This document shows, in pieces, positions 55,172 through 63,708 of a stretch of 64,000 bases of DNA; the stretch's first letter is position 1, and each line of letters opens with the position of its first letter. The stretch spans positions 4,030,001-4,094,000 of the forward strand of contig NZ_CP036298.1 of assembly GCF_007752135.1 (NCBI RefSeq). The letters are read 5' to 3'. A program made the position numbers and the translations under genes. A model generated the notes under the pieces. The model worked only from the letters and a program-made list of their open reading frames with translations, was not told the DNA's origin and ran no database searches. This stretch comes from Aureliella helgolandensis (GTDB taxonomy: Bacteria; Planctomycetota; Planctomycetia; Pirellulales; Pirellulaceae).

Positions 55172-56976
55172 TGTCTGTCCGGAAATTGCCTTGCTGGAGG
55201 ATTTCACGCAGTCAGATGCTATCAGACAATCAGGAAGAGTTGCCTTCGCTTCGCATTCATTGCCGCTAGGTGAAGTCAAATCCAGCCGTTTTGACCGACT
55301 TTGCGCCGCTGGCGCGGACCGGTAGCCAGCTGGCTAATTCAAAAGTGACGAACCTCAGTCACATGCCCTAAGCCGCTTTGCGTTTGCTCTGCGCTGCCGA
55401 TGCATTGGGGCGTTGTTTAGAAAGCAGTAGCTTTCCAAGCGTGTGTATATTGCGACCTAGAATCGCTAATCCCAAATAGCGTTCAAAGCCGAGTTCAGTC
55501 CGGTCGCGACAACGCTTCAAACCATTGCCCCGCTGTAACACTCCGATCGCTGCCTCGATGCCTGAGTGGTGTAGTCGGGTTCGGTGAAATTTAGCACTTT
55601 CGTTCTTAATCCGCTGTACGTATTCACCAGGAGCCCGCGGTAGTACGCATACATCTTCGATTATCTGCTGCAGGTTTGATTCATTTTCCGCTGAATAGAA
55701 ACCTCGGTCAAAAGACGCGGTGTGAATCTCGCCTGCGTGCTTCTTCTGAGCCAACTTCGTTTGTTCCACCACGACATCCTGGTCACGCACGTCGCGAGCC
55801 ATCAAGTGATAGTGACTAATGAAACCAGCACCATCCTCGTAAACCAAAGCCAATCGACCATATTGATTGGGTTGTCCGGCTTTGCCGCGACGGTAAAGCT
55901 GCGTGTGTGTTTCGAACAAGCTGAACAGCTTGTCGCAATTGGGGACTGACTCACCCAATAGGACACGCCGACGCGCCGTATCGCAAACCTGCTCGGTCAG
56001 TCCTGTCCAATGTTCGATTGTTGTGATTAGCGACAGAGTTACTGTGGACGCACCGAGAGATTTCGCCTCATTAGTCAGTGATTTCGCTCGCTCGAGCAAA
56101 AGTGCTACGCGTTGCAGCAGGTCGCGATAACGCGATTCCAAGGCTTCCTTTTTGCGTGAGCTCTTGCTGGCAGCAATCCGTCCTATCTGCTGCTTTAAGC
56201 TCTTGATCTTCTTGACTAGATGCCCCACTTGTCTCCATCCTGTGGTCTCAAGCTGTTGCGCCAACTCAACACAGAACGGAATGAACTTGCGAACACCGTC
56301 GTAGATCAAACTGCTCTCTGTCGGATAGTGAATGTTAGTTTCAATAACAAATGAATCAGCCCGAACTGTGGAACTGGCATCGGGAGCAATGCTCTGGCCA
56401 GCGGTGACGATAGCTTGGTTGATCTTACTAATCGTCTCAGGTTTGAGCAGACAGATGGTATCGCGTATGCGTCTGAAAGTGAAACCGTCGGTGTCTTGCC
56501 AGTCGCCGATTCCCATGATTCCGCGGAGACGCCGATGATTCTCGACTTGATCCTGTAGTTTGTCGTAATCAAGATTACATCCAAGTCTGACTGCTGCAAG
56601 CACAACAACATGCCAATCGTCTATGCCTGGCCTTCCAACATCCCGTCGAGAGTCTTGGTTTAGATCCGCAGCGACAGCCTGAACGACTTTCGTTCTCAAC
56701 TTGGCATTGGTATAAAGATATTGAAGCCCGAGCAAGACGGGCACGATTTCATCGCGAGATTCCAAGTTGAGTTCAACTTGTGCGATAGGGCTGCAATCGA
56801 AGCGTTGCTGTTTTTGATATGGCTTGCGAACCACGTCTACTCCTCGAAGATTAAGCGTTTGGACCTGTTTTAGTCAACAAATTCAACGCTCGAACTCGCT
56901 CGCGGGTTCGTTCTTCGGGGAGCTTTTTTGAAAATTAGCCAATAATTTACAGACGCTTTCAATTTCCGGACGGACA
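55172..56976. mobile_element. complete insertion sequence with 4-bp CTAG target duplication
   Basis: 1805 bp. Left end TGTCTGTCCGGAAATTG, right end (complement) TGTCCGTCCGGAAATTG, 17-bp terminal inverted repeats with one mismatch. Both sides are flanked by CTAG (55168-55171 and 56977-56980), the expected target duplication. One intact transposase lies on the minus strand. The family is most like ISNCY, with IS1182 as an alternative. It separates the DUF1593 gene from the aquaporin gene without disrupting either. Confidence 0.88.
55368..56834 (-). CDS. transposase of the insertion sequence (ISNCY-like)
   Basis: 488 residues, uninterrupted. Basic N-terminus (MVRKPYQKQQRFD), an alpha-helical segment with GRPGIDDWHVVVLAAVRLG and DTDGFTFRRIRDTI, then DDE-type motifs: VRADSFVIETNIHYPTESSL (first Asp), SFDRGFYSAENESNL (second Asp) and HSGIEAAIGVLQRGNGLKR with the Glu. 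A helical insertion (about 200-270) separates the first and second Asp. HYPT(D/E)S wording is typical of ISNCY-type transposases. Intact frame and near-perfect ends suggest recent activity. Confidence 0.88.
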   Translation of the reverse strand: MVRKPYQKQQRFDCSPIAQVELNLESRDEIVPVLLGLQYLYTNAKLRTKVVQAVAADLNQDSRRDVGRPGIDDWHVVVLAAVRLGCNLDYDKLQDQVENHRRLRGIMGIGDWQDTDGFTFRRIRDTICLLKPETISKINQAIVTAGQSIAPDASSTVRADSFVIETNIHYPTESSLIYDGVRKFIPFCVELAQQLETTGWRQVGHLVKKIKSLKQQIGRIAASKSSRKKEALESRYRDLLQRVALLLERAKSLTNEAKSLGASTVTLSLITTIEHWTGLTEQVCDTARRRVLLGESVPNCDKLFSLFETHTQLYRRGKAGQPNQYGRLALVYEDGAGFISHYHLMARDVRDQDVVVEQTKLAQKKHAGEIHTASFDRGFYSAENESNLQQIIEDVCVLPRAPGEYVQRIKNESAKFHRTRLHHSGIEAAIGVLQRGNGLKRCRDRTELGFERYLGLAILGRNIHTLGKLLLSKQRPNASAAQSKRKAA

Positions 56977-57070
56977 CTAGCTAAAAGCGTCCCTGTCGTG
57001 TCGCGACGCGACGGCAGCAAACGGAGTGACTCCCATTGCACAGGTCAGCCGCTCGCGTCAGTGTCCAACT

Positions 57071-57110
57071 CAATCCAACTCAATCCAACTCAATCCAACT
57101 CAATCCAACT
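57071..57110. repeat. 10-bp tandem repeat across the aquaporin stop codon
   Basis: Four exact copies of CAATCCAACT plus a partial copy before them. The minus-strand aquaporin gene ends in the last copy but one: GAGTTGGATTGA gives its final ELD and stop. The remaining units are in its 3' untranslated part. Confidence 0.9.
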
Positions 57111-57963
57111 CGGCGTAGATTGTGCGGAAGACTTTGGCGTAAAGGCCCCCTCCCAGGACGGCGCCGAGCGTGGGAGCGATGATGTATACGGTCAACCAGC
57201 CCCAGTCAGTACCCAGCGGCAATGCGATCTGCCCCCAACCAGCGAAGAAGGTAAATAGTCTGGGGCCGAAGTCTCGAGCGGGATTAAAGCAGGCCTGAGT
57301 CAACGGAGCGATTACGGATATCAGCAACGCGACCGTCAGGCCGATGAATACGGCCGCTTGATTGGCTGCCGGCGCCCCGCGATTGCGCGCGTCGGTGAAG
57401 GCCAAGACCACGAATGCTAGGATCCCCGTGCCAATCACTTCCGCCACAAAGGCTACGTAGTGGGGAACGGTCTTTCTGAGCTCTGCATGGGCTCCGGGAT
57501 CATAGATGGTGTCACCAGAGGTCAAGCCTCCTGGGTTAGGAAAGAATTCTCCGTAGCAGCTTGCCGTTATCTCACTACCTGGCTGTCCTCGCACGATTCC
57601 CTTTTCGGCTTCGTAAATTGTCAGCTTGGGCCCGAAGAAAACGAACAACACCGCCGCGGCAGCGATGGCGCCTAACAATTGGGCAGCAATGTAAGGAGCC
57701 ACGCGTTTGCGGTCAAAGCCTGCCCAGAAGGCGAGGCAGATGGTAATAGCGGGGTTGATATGAGCCCCACTAATTCCGCCGACGGCGTAGACCGCCAGTG
57801 TCACTGCAACGCCCCAGACGATAGCCACCTGCCACAGGCCCGCTTGGGCCGAAAATAGAATTGCAGTGTGGACCGCTCCGCAGCCAAAAAAGATCAAGAT
57901 AAACGTTCCCAGCAATTCGGCTGCGAAGCACTGTTTAAGCGTTGGCTCTTTGGACTGGCTCAC
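57100..57963 (-). CDS. MIP family aquaglyceroporin
   Basis: 287 residues, six membrane spans. Both NPA loops are intact: GAHINPAIT (Asn70) and FNPARDFGPR (Asn227). An Asp directly after the second NPAR (Asp231) is typical of glycerol facilitators rather than strict water channels. A long external loop (about 112-165, with one Cys) lies between spans 3 and 4, longer than in GlpF. It should let glycerol or similar small solutes pass. No glpK or glpD is adjacent. Its last codons and stop lie in a 10-bp tandem repeat. Confidence 0.93.
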   Translation of the reverse strand: MSQSKEPTLKQCFAAELLGTFILIFFGCGAVHTAILFSAQAGLWQVAIVWGVAVTLAVYAVGGISGAHINPAITICLAFWAGFDRKRVAPYIAAQLLGAIAAAAVLFVFFGPKLTIYEAEKGIVRGQPGSEITASCYGEFFPNPGGLTSGDTIYDPGAHAELRKTVPHYVAFVAEVIGTGILAFVVLAFTDARNRGAPAANQAAVFIGLTVALLISVIAPLTQACFNPARDFGPRLFTFFAGWGQIALPLGTDWGWLTVYIIAPTLGAVLGGGLYAKVFRTIYAELD

Positions 57964-58048
57964 GATGCAAACTCATTGAAAATAGTGCGAAAGGAATACA
58001 GAATATCGACCCTGTGCATTACCTCATCGGTAAGGGAGCGGGGCACTG

Positions 58049-59878
58049 CTATTTCTGTTCGGCTGGCCCGCGTTTCACTCCCGTGGCAATCAGGTAGCGA
58101 TGCAACTCGCTTCTAACTTTGGGGAACATCAACAGCAAGCCGAGCATGTTGGGGAAGACAAGCGCCAGGATCATCGCGTCCGAGAAACGGATCACCGAAT
58201 CCAGGGTAGCCCCGGCGCCGACCACAATGAACAGGCAAAAGACGACTTTGTAAGCGATATCGGACTGCAGGCTTCGTCCGAATAGATACTTCCAGGACTG
58301 CAATCCGTAATAGGACCACGAAATCATCGTGGAAAACGCAAACAGGATGATGGCGATGGTCAGCACGTAGCGAAATCCAGGTAGCACACTATCAAAGGCA
58401 GCGGAGGTTAAATCGACACCACCTAGCGGCGTTCCATTGACCATTACCGCTGCATTGTTGGCTTCGCTGTAAGGGAACAAGCCATTGATGTTGAACAACA
58501 CGATGACCAGGGCGGTCATGGTGCAGATTACGACGGTGTCGATAAAGGGTTCGAGCAGAGCCACGACACCTTCGGACGCTGGGTAGCGCGTTCTTACCGC
58601 AGAGTGAGCGATCGCAGCTGAGCCAGCGCCTGCTTCGTTCGAAAACGCGGCGCGTTGGAAACCAACCACGATCACACCGACAATCCCACCCAAGCCGGCT
58701 GAGGGCGAGAAGGCCCCTTCGAAGATTTGTACAAACGCTTCCGGTACCGACTGGATATTGACGATGATGATCACCAGGGCGGCGAGGACGTAGATGATCG
58801 CCATCAGCGGCACCACTTTTTCCGTAACTGTGGCAATCCGCTTAATGCCACCGATGATCACGACTCCGACGAGCAGCGCCATTACCACGCCGATTGCGGC
58901 ACCTGCAGCACCGCCTTCGAGGTGCATCATTGTTTTAATTTGAGCTGCGGCCTGGTTAGCTTGGAACGCATTCCCACCACCGAAGGAAGCACCGATGCAT
59001 AGGATTGCAAAGACGATTCCTAGGATTCGGCCAAGTGGTCCCAAGCCCATTTCCCCCAGTCCTTTGTGCAAGTAGTACATGGGCCCCCCGTGGACGGTTC
59101 CGTCGCGTTCCAGATCGCGGTATTTGACTCCCAAGGTGCACTCGACGAATTTGGTCGACATGCCCAAGAGTCCACAGATAATCATCCAAAAGGTGGCTCC
59201 GGGCCCTCCCATAGCGACAGCCACGGCTACCCCGGAAATATTTCCGAGTCCAACCGTACCCGAGACGGCGGTGGCTAGAGCCTGAAAGTGGGAAACTTCG
59301 CCCGTCTCGCTCTCATCGCGGATCGTGTCGACAATGTCTCCATCTAGCTCGTTCAAATCGACGTGCTTGACCGGTGTCGTGCCAAGTTTCTCGATCGAGT
59401 CAAATTTTCCGCTAACCACTTGAGTGGCGAACGGGAGCAAGCGAATGTTGATAAATCCAAAGGCAAGGGTGAAGAAGAGTGCTCCAGAAACGAGCAAGAT
59501 GAGGACGAAAGGTACGCGTTTGTATTTGCCTTCTTCATTCGCGGAAAAGGGGAGTGGAATGGACGTTAATACCAGAGACTCCCAACCATCCGCAATCGGC
59601 TTGAACTTGGCGTCGATCCATTCATCGACCTCTTGAGGCTTGGGAGTTGCATCCGCTTCGGCTTCCACAGTCGACCCCGCAGTCACTCCGCCGTCCACTT
59701 CAGTCGTCGAAGCCGGATCGGGGAGGGTGGTGTCTTGCGCCCGCAGGGGGACGGCCCATAAACTGCCCAAGAGCATGGAGAAAAATAGCAAAATGGCAAT
59801 TTCTCGGTGCGCTTTGAACCAATTTGAACAACTAATCACTGGGCAGCTTCCTGATAGAAATGAGAATAATGTTGGCAT
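58049..59878 (-). CDS. alanine/glycine:cation symporter family protein (AGCS)
   Basis: 609 residues, longer than usual (about 450-540). An N-terminal signal-like segment (IAILLFFSMLLGSLWAVPLRAQD) precedes an acidic 80-residue linker, then the transporter: ALATAVSGTVGLGNISGVAVAVAMGGPGATFWMII is the family signature, with FVECTLGVKYRD, GPMYYLHKG, GIVGVIVVGFQRAAFSNEAGAGSAAIAHSA and EGVVALLEPFIDTVVICTMTALVIV. Transports alanine or glycine with sodium. The membrane part has a further insertion (KLGTTPVKHVDLNELDGD) before the signature. Start is uncertain within the first 20 residues. Confidence 0.92.
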   Translation of the reverse strand: MPTLFSFLSGSCPVISCSNWFKAHREIAILLFFSMLLGSLWAVPLRAQDTTLPDPASTTEVDGGVTAGSTVEAEADATPKPQEVDEWIDAKFKPIADGWESLVLTSIPLPFSANEEGKYKRVPFVLILLVSGALFFTLAFGFINIRLLPFATQVVSGKFDSIEKLGTTPVKHVDLNELDGDIVDTIRDESETGEVSHFQALATAVSGTVGLGNISGVAVAVAMGGPGATFWMIICGLLGMSTKFVECTLGVKYRDLERDGTVHGGPMYYLHKGLGEMGLGPLGRILGIVFAILCIGASFGGGNAFQANQAAAQIKTMMHLEGGAAGAAIGVVMALLVGVVIIGGIKRIATVTEKVVPLMAIIYVLAALVIIIVNIQSVPEAFVQIFEGAFSPSAGLGGIVGVIVVGFQRAAFSNEAGAGSAAIAHSAVRTRYPASEGVVALLEPFIDTVVICTMTALVIVLFNINGLFPYSEANNAAVMVNGTPLGGVDLTSAAFDSVLPGFRYVLTIAIILFAFSTMISWSYYGLQSWKYLFGRSLQSDIAYKVVFCLFIVVGAGATLDSVIRFSDAMILALVFPNMLGLLLMFPKVRSELHRYLIATGVKRGPAEQK

Positions 59879-60342
59879 AAAGTGGAGTCTCGCCGCTTAG
59901 ACTCTGGCTTGGAACTCGGGCATTCAATTGCCTCTCGTGTCGCAGTTACAATGAAAGCATTGTAAGCTAACCGCAGTAAGCTAATCGATTGTGCTCGCCA
60001 AGTCGACAGAAAAACAGCACGGTTTCAATCCTCGGTTGAGATTACGGTTGAGTTTGATCGATGGCTTAGCCTTGCTGGCTGCCAAGTGAAACTCGCACTG
60101 CAATTCCCGACACGGTTGCCGTCTGTTTCCTCCTCGGCTTAAATCGAACGACAGATGCTGCAGGGGGATTGTTGAAATCAAGCACCAATCCGAGACAGTG
60201 TTCAACATGCCTGCCCTGGGTATTTTTTGACCGGTGTGCTCCGTAGACGGACGCGTCGCGTTCCAGTGTCCGTCAGCGATGTAACTCGCAAAGCTTTACC
60301 ACGCTCCCTAAACCTCCACAGCTCTCAGAGCGGTCCAATCCT
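59879..60342. other. divergent intergenic region
   Basis: 464 bp between the AGCS gene (minus) and the isomerase-like gene (plus). Promoters for both are expected; no signal was recognised. Confidence 0.4.
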
Positions 60343-61362
60343 ATGCAACCTCAATTACCCTCAACCGAACGACGCAACTTCATCACAACTGCCGCCTCAG
60401 CGCTGGCGGCAACCACCGTGGCGTTCCATACGTCGCAGGTGCGAGCACAACAGCCGACCCCCACAGCCGTTTCCGGCGATTTGGCTGCCTCGGCCTCTGA
60501 TTCGAACTCTACAAAGTCGAATCTTCGCTACTGCCTAAACATGAGCACCATCAATAGCTCGAAAGTCCCTTTGCGGGAGCAGCTTCAGATCGCCTCGAAC
60601 GCCGGCTATGACGCTGTCGAACTCTGGCTGAGAGATATTGAGACGTACACCAAGGGTGGTGGGGCGTTGAATGATCTGCGCAAGGAGCTGGAAGATCTGG
60701 GGCTGGGAGTGGATAGCGCTATTGCCTTTGGTGCCTGGATTGTCGACGACGATCAGAAGCGTCGTGCAGGGCTGGAGCAGTCTAAGCGGGATATGGATAT
60801 TCTGCGTCAGATCGGTGGGCGTCGGATAGCGGCTCCACCGGTTGGCGCGACCAATGAAGCTGGCCTAAATTTGGATCGAGCTGCAGAACGCTACCGCGCC
60901 CTGCTTGAGATTGGACGCAGTCAAGAAGTGGTCCCCCAGATCGAACTGTGGGGCTTCTCGAAGAATCTCTCGACTCTCGCAGAGGTGCTGTATGTGGCTG
61001 CTGCCGCCAACGATCCCGATGCCTGCCTCCTGTTGGACGTCTATCATCTTTACAAAGGTGGCAACGATTTTAACAATGTGGGGCTCATCCCGGCTCAGAA
61101 GATGCATTGTTTGCATATGAACGACTATCCTGCCGAGCCGCAACGCGCAGAGATCTCAGATCAGCATCGTGTCTATCCGGGGGATGGCGTGGCCCCGCTA
61201 ACGTCGATTCTACAAACGCTCGTTGCTGGCGGATTCGACGGGACGCTAAGTCTGGAATTGTTCAATCGCAGCTACTGGGAGCTAGCTCCCCAGGAGGTTG
61301 CGAATACTGGAATTGCCAGAATGAAAGCTGCAGTGGCGTTGGCAGGGATTTCTGAGGCCTAG
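60343..61362 (+). CDS. exported sugar phosphate isomerase/epimerase-like TIM barrel
   Basis: 339 residues. Tat-like start with STERRNFITTAASALAATTVAF and ...VRAQQ. From about residue 62 it is an AP-endonuclease-2-like TIM barrel (xylose isomerase-like): YCLNMSTI, AGYDAVELWLRDIETY, GRRIAAPPVGA, PQIELWGFSKNL, DACLLLDVYHLYKGG, MHCLHMNDYPAEPQ and FDGTLSLELFNRSYW, with conserved Glu/Asp/His metal-site candidates. It probably isomerises or epimerises a sugar or hydroxypyruvate-type substrate; specificity unknown. proC follows 106 bp downstream. Confidence 0.87.
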   Translation: MQPQLPSTERRNFITTAASALAATTVAFHTSQVRAQQPTPTAVSGDLAASASDSNSTKSNLRYCLNMSTINSSKVPLREQLQIASNAGYDAVELWLRDIETYTKGGGALNDLRKELEDLGLGVDSAIAFGAWIVDDDQKRRAGLEQSKRDMDILRQIGGRRIAAPPVGATNEAGLNLDRAAERYRALLEIGRSQEVVPQIELWGFSKNLSTLAEVLYVAAAANDPDACLLLDVYHLYKGGNDFNNVGLIPAQKMHCLHMNDYPAEPQRAEISDQHRVYPGDGVAPLTSILQTLVAGGFDGTLSLELFNRSYWELAPQEVANTGIARMKAAVALAGISEA

Positions 61363-61468
61363 AGACTTTCGACAGTTACCTCCGCGCGTTTCTAGTTCTA
61401 GATTCGTTGCGCTCTCCATAACACCGGTAGGATCAATCGGTGCACTCTTTACAGGATACAGGCAGACA

Positions 61469-62272
61469 GTGGGACCTAAGGTTGGATTCATCGGTGGCGG
61501 ACAAATGGCCAAGGCTTTAGCCGGCGGTGCACTGGCCAAAGGGGCCCTGCAAGAGGAATCGCTGGTGTTTGCCGTGCCGTCCGCAAAGGGCCAGGAAGCA
61601 CTCCGAACGCGTTTTCCCGCAGCTACAGTCGTCGGCTCGGGGGAAGAGCTGATGCCGCTATGCCAGTCGATTGTGCTGGCAGTCAAGCCACATGTTTTGC
61701 GATCCTTGTTCGCAAGCTTGAAGCCCCTGGTAAAGCCCGAACAATTGTTTGTGTCGATCGCTTCCGGTATTTCCTTAGCGAATTTGAAAGATGCACTGGG
61801 CACCGACCGAGTGATTCGAGTGATGCCGAACACTCCCTCTCTAGTGGGAACTGGCGCGTCGGCCGTGGCCGCGGACTCGGATATCGCGGCGGATGATATC
61901 GCCTGGGTCACGACTCTGCTTGAATCGGTGGGGATTGTTGAGCGCATACCCGATAGCCAGATGCATGCGGTGACAGCGGTTTCGGGCTCCGGCCCAGCCT
62001 ACGTCTACTTGATGATCGAAGCCATGAGCGATGGCGGAGTCGCCCAAGGACTTCCGCGCCAAGTTGCTACACGAATGGCGGCTCAAACACTTCTGGGGGC
62101 CGCGCAAATGGTTCTCCAAACCGAACTGCATCCCGGCGTGTTGAAGGATCAGGTGACAAGTCCTGGCGGAACGACGATCGCAGCAATCCGCTCTCTGGAG
62201 TCGGCTGGATTTCGGAGCGCGTTGATCGAAGCTGTTGCGGCGGCCGCTCAGCGTAGCCAAGAACTGGCTTAG
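61469..62272 (+). CDS. proC: pyrroline-5-carboxylate reductase
   Basis: 267 residues from GTG 61469. NAD(P)H reduces pyrroline-5-carboxylate to proline. Rossmann start VGFIGGGQMAKALAGG, then VLAVKPHVL, RVMPNTPSLVGTGASAVA, the dimer motif AVTAVSGSGPAYVYLMIEAM and the C-terminal VTSPGGTTIAAIRSLE. Its TAG stop codon is made by the first bases of the inverted-repeat element at 62269-62385. Length is normal. Confidence 0.95.
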   Translation: MGPKVGFIGGGQMAKALAGGALAKGALQEESLVFAVPSAKGQEALRTRFPAATVVGSGEELMPLCQSIVLAVKPHVLRSLFASLKPLVKPEQLFVSIASGISLANLKDALGTDRVIRVMPNTPSLVGTGASAVAADSDIAADDIAWVTTLLESVGIVERIPDSQMHAVTAVSGSGPAYVYLMIEAMSDGGVAQGLPRQVATRMAAQTLLGAAQMVLQTELHPGVLKDQVTSPGGTTIAAIRSLESAGFRSALIEAVAAAAQRSQELA

Positions 62273-62385
62273 GACCGTCGGAACTATTATTGGCGGATTG
62301 TCGCCGAACCGCTCCAGCGGTTCGTTCGGGAAATCGCCGATCGGCGGAGCGATCTGTCGACGCTTATGGTTCCGACCGTCCCTAG
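62269..62385 (-). repeat. MITE-like element, copy B
   Basis: About 117 bp. Left end TAGGACCGTCGGAAC, right end GTTCCGACCGTCCCTA, imperfect terminal inverted repeats of about 15 bases. Homologous in opposite orientation to 22703-22821. The inside contains a perfect hairpin GAACCGCT/AGCGGTTC (62306-62323 region) and a longer arm pair CGCTCC/GGAGCG. The proC stop is inside its left end and its right end is 23 nt before the PhoD-like start. Confidence 0.8.
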
Positions 62386-62408
62386 TCTCAACAATCAAGG
62401 AGCTCCCT

Positions 62409-63464
62409 ATGATCTATCAGCGGTTGTGTTTTGTTCTACTCGCGGTTCCTCTGGCCGTTATCGCCCCGGCTGTGCGACCACCGGTCAGCCACGGGCAGGA
62501 CGCGCCGCTTAGGCGGATTCTGTTTGGCTCTTGCATTCAACAAGATGAGCCTACGCCAATTTTCCACACCATGTTGGAGACCGAACCGCAACTCCTGTTG
62601 TTGCTGGGAGACAATATCTATGCCGATACTTCAGACAACCAAGTCATGCGCGACAAGTATCAGAGGTTGGCGAAAAATCGAGCCTTTTTAGAATTGCGAT
62701 CGAGCTGCCCGTTGATGGCAACATGGGACGATCACGATTTTGGTATCAATGACGGCGGTGCGGCTTTTGCATCCCGAGACCAAGCCCAAGTCGCCTTCCT
62801 CGATTTCTGGGATACGCCACTTAATTCTCCCAAACGAGCCCAGGCGGGCGTCTACGACTCAAAGATCTTCGGGCCGCCTGGCAAACGAATTCAAGTCATC
62901 ATGCTTGATACGCGGTACTTTCGATCACCACTGAAGGTCGGGGAACGCCGGGTGGGAGGCCCCTACGAGCCGGATGATGATCGGGAAAAGACGATGCTCG
63001 GTGACATGCAATGGCATTGGTTGGAACGGCAATTACGCGAGCCTGCCGAATTGCGCATCATTGCCAGTAGTATTCAGTTTGTAGCAGAGTCTGCTGGGCA
63101 GGAAGCCTGGGCCAACCTCCCACACGAACGCCGACGCATGATCGATCTAATACAAAGCACGGGGGCTAAGGGCGTTCTATTTGTGAGTGGCGATCGCCAT
63201 TGGGCTGAACTCTCGATCGAACGCGAACGGGTACCCTACCCACTGCTAGATGCAACTTCTAGCAGTTTCAACCAAAAGCACCCCAGAGGTACGCCGACGA
63301 AGAATCGTTTTCGGGCAGTCGATCAGACCTACCACCATGAGAACTTTGGCATCTTGACCATCGACTGGGACAAGGCCGACCCGCAAATCAAGCTTGAGAT
63401 ACGCAATATCGCGAATGTAGCCCAGATCCAATGGCACATCCGTCTCAGTGAGCTTCAACCGTAG
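62409..63464 (+). CDS. exported PhoD-like alkaline phosphatase
   Basis: 351 residues from ATG 62409 (AAGGAG 6 bases before); the frame continues upstream through the repeat element but that is not coding. Signal peptide RLCFVLLAVPLAVIAPAV...SHGQD. Metal-site motifs are in order: ILFGSCIQQDEPTPIF, LLLGDNIYADTSD, MATWDDHDFGIND, MLDTRYFRSP and FVSGDRHWAEL, the PhoD/metallophosphatase pattern. It hydrolyses phosphomonoesters or diesters outside the cytoplasm. No pho box was identified. Confidence 0.92.
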   Translation: MIYQRLCFVLLAVPLAVIAPAVRPPVSHGQDAPLRRILFGSCIQQDEPTPIFHTMLETEPQLLLLLGDNIYADTSDNQVMRDKYQRLAKNRAFLELRSSCPLMATWDDHDFGINDGGAAFASRDQAQVAFLDFWDTPLNSPKRAQAGVYDSKIFGPPGKRIQVIMLDTRYFRSPLKVGERRVGGPYEPDDDREKTMLGDMQWHWLERQLREPAELRIIASSIQFVAESAGQEAWANLPHERRRMIDLIQSTGAKGVLFVSGDRHWAELSIERERVPYPLLDATSSSFNQKHPRGTPTKNRFRAVDQTYHHENFGILTIDWDKADPQIKLEIRNIANVAQIQWHIRLSELQP

Positions 63465-63708
63465 AGCGTTAGCAGGGTGGTAGCAGGGCACTACTAAAGG
63501 GCGACGAACTTAATGAAGCTCAGATTGCGTCTCGCTACCACTTGGGCTGACCGCGGACCTGTTGCCACGCCTCCATGGATGTTGGCTGCTTGGCAGCGCT
63601 GTAGCGGCGGCAATCGAATGGCTGCAGGGAATCTCGGGAGTTGGATCCTGCGCAAGTGAAACCTGGGCAAATGAATCTCGGGCAAGGCAATTAGAGTGCG
63701 GCACTATG

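Noticed and set aside
62235-62408. Upstream extension of the PhoD-like frame through the repeat element
   Set aside because: The signal peptide and the AAGGAG site fix the start at 62409; the extension is repeat sequence.
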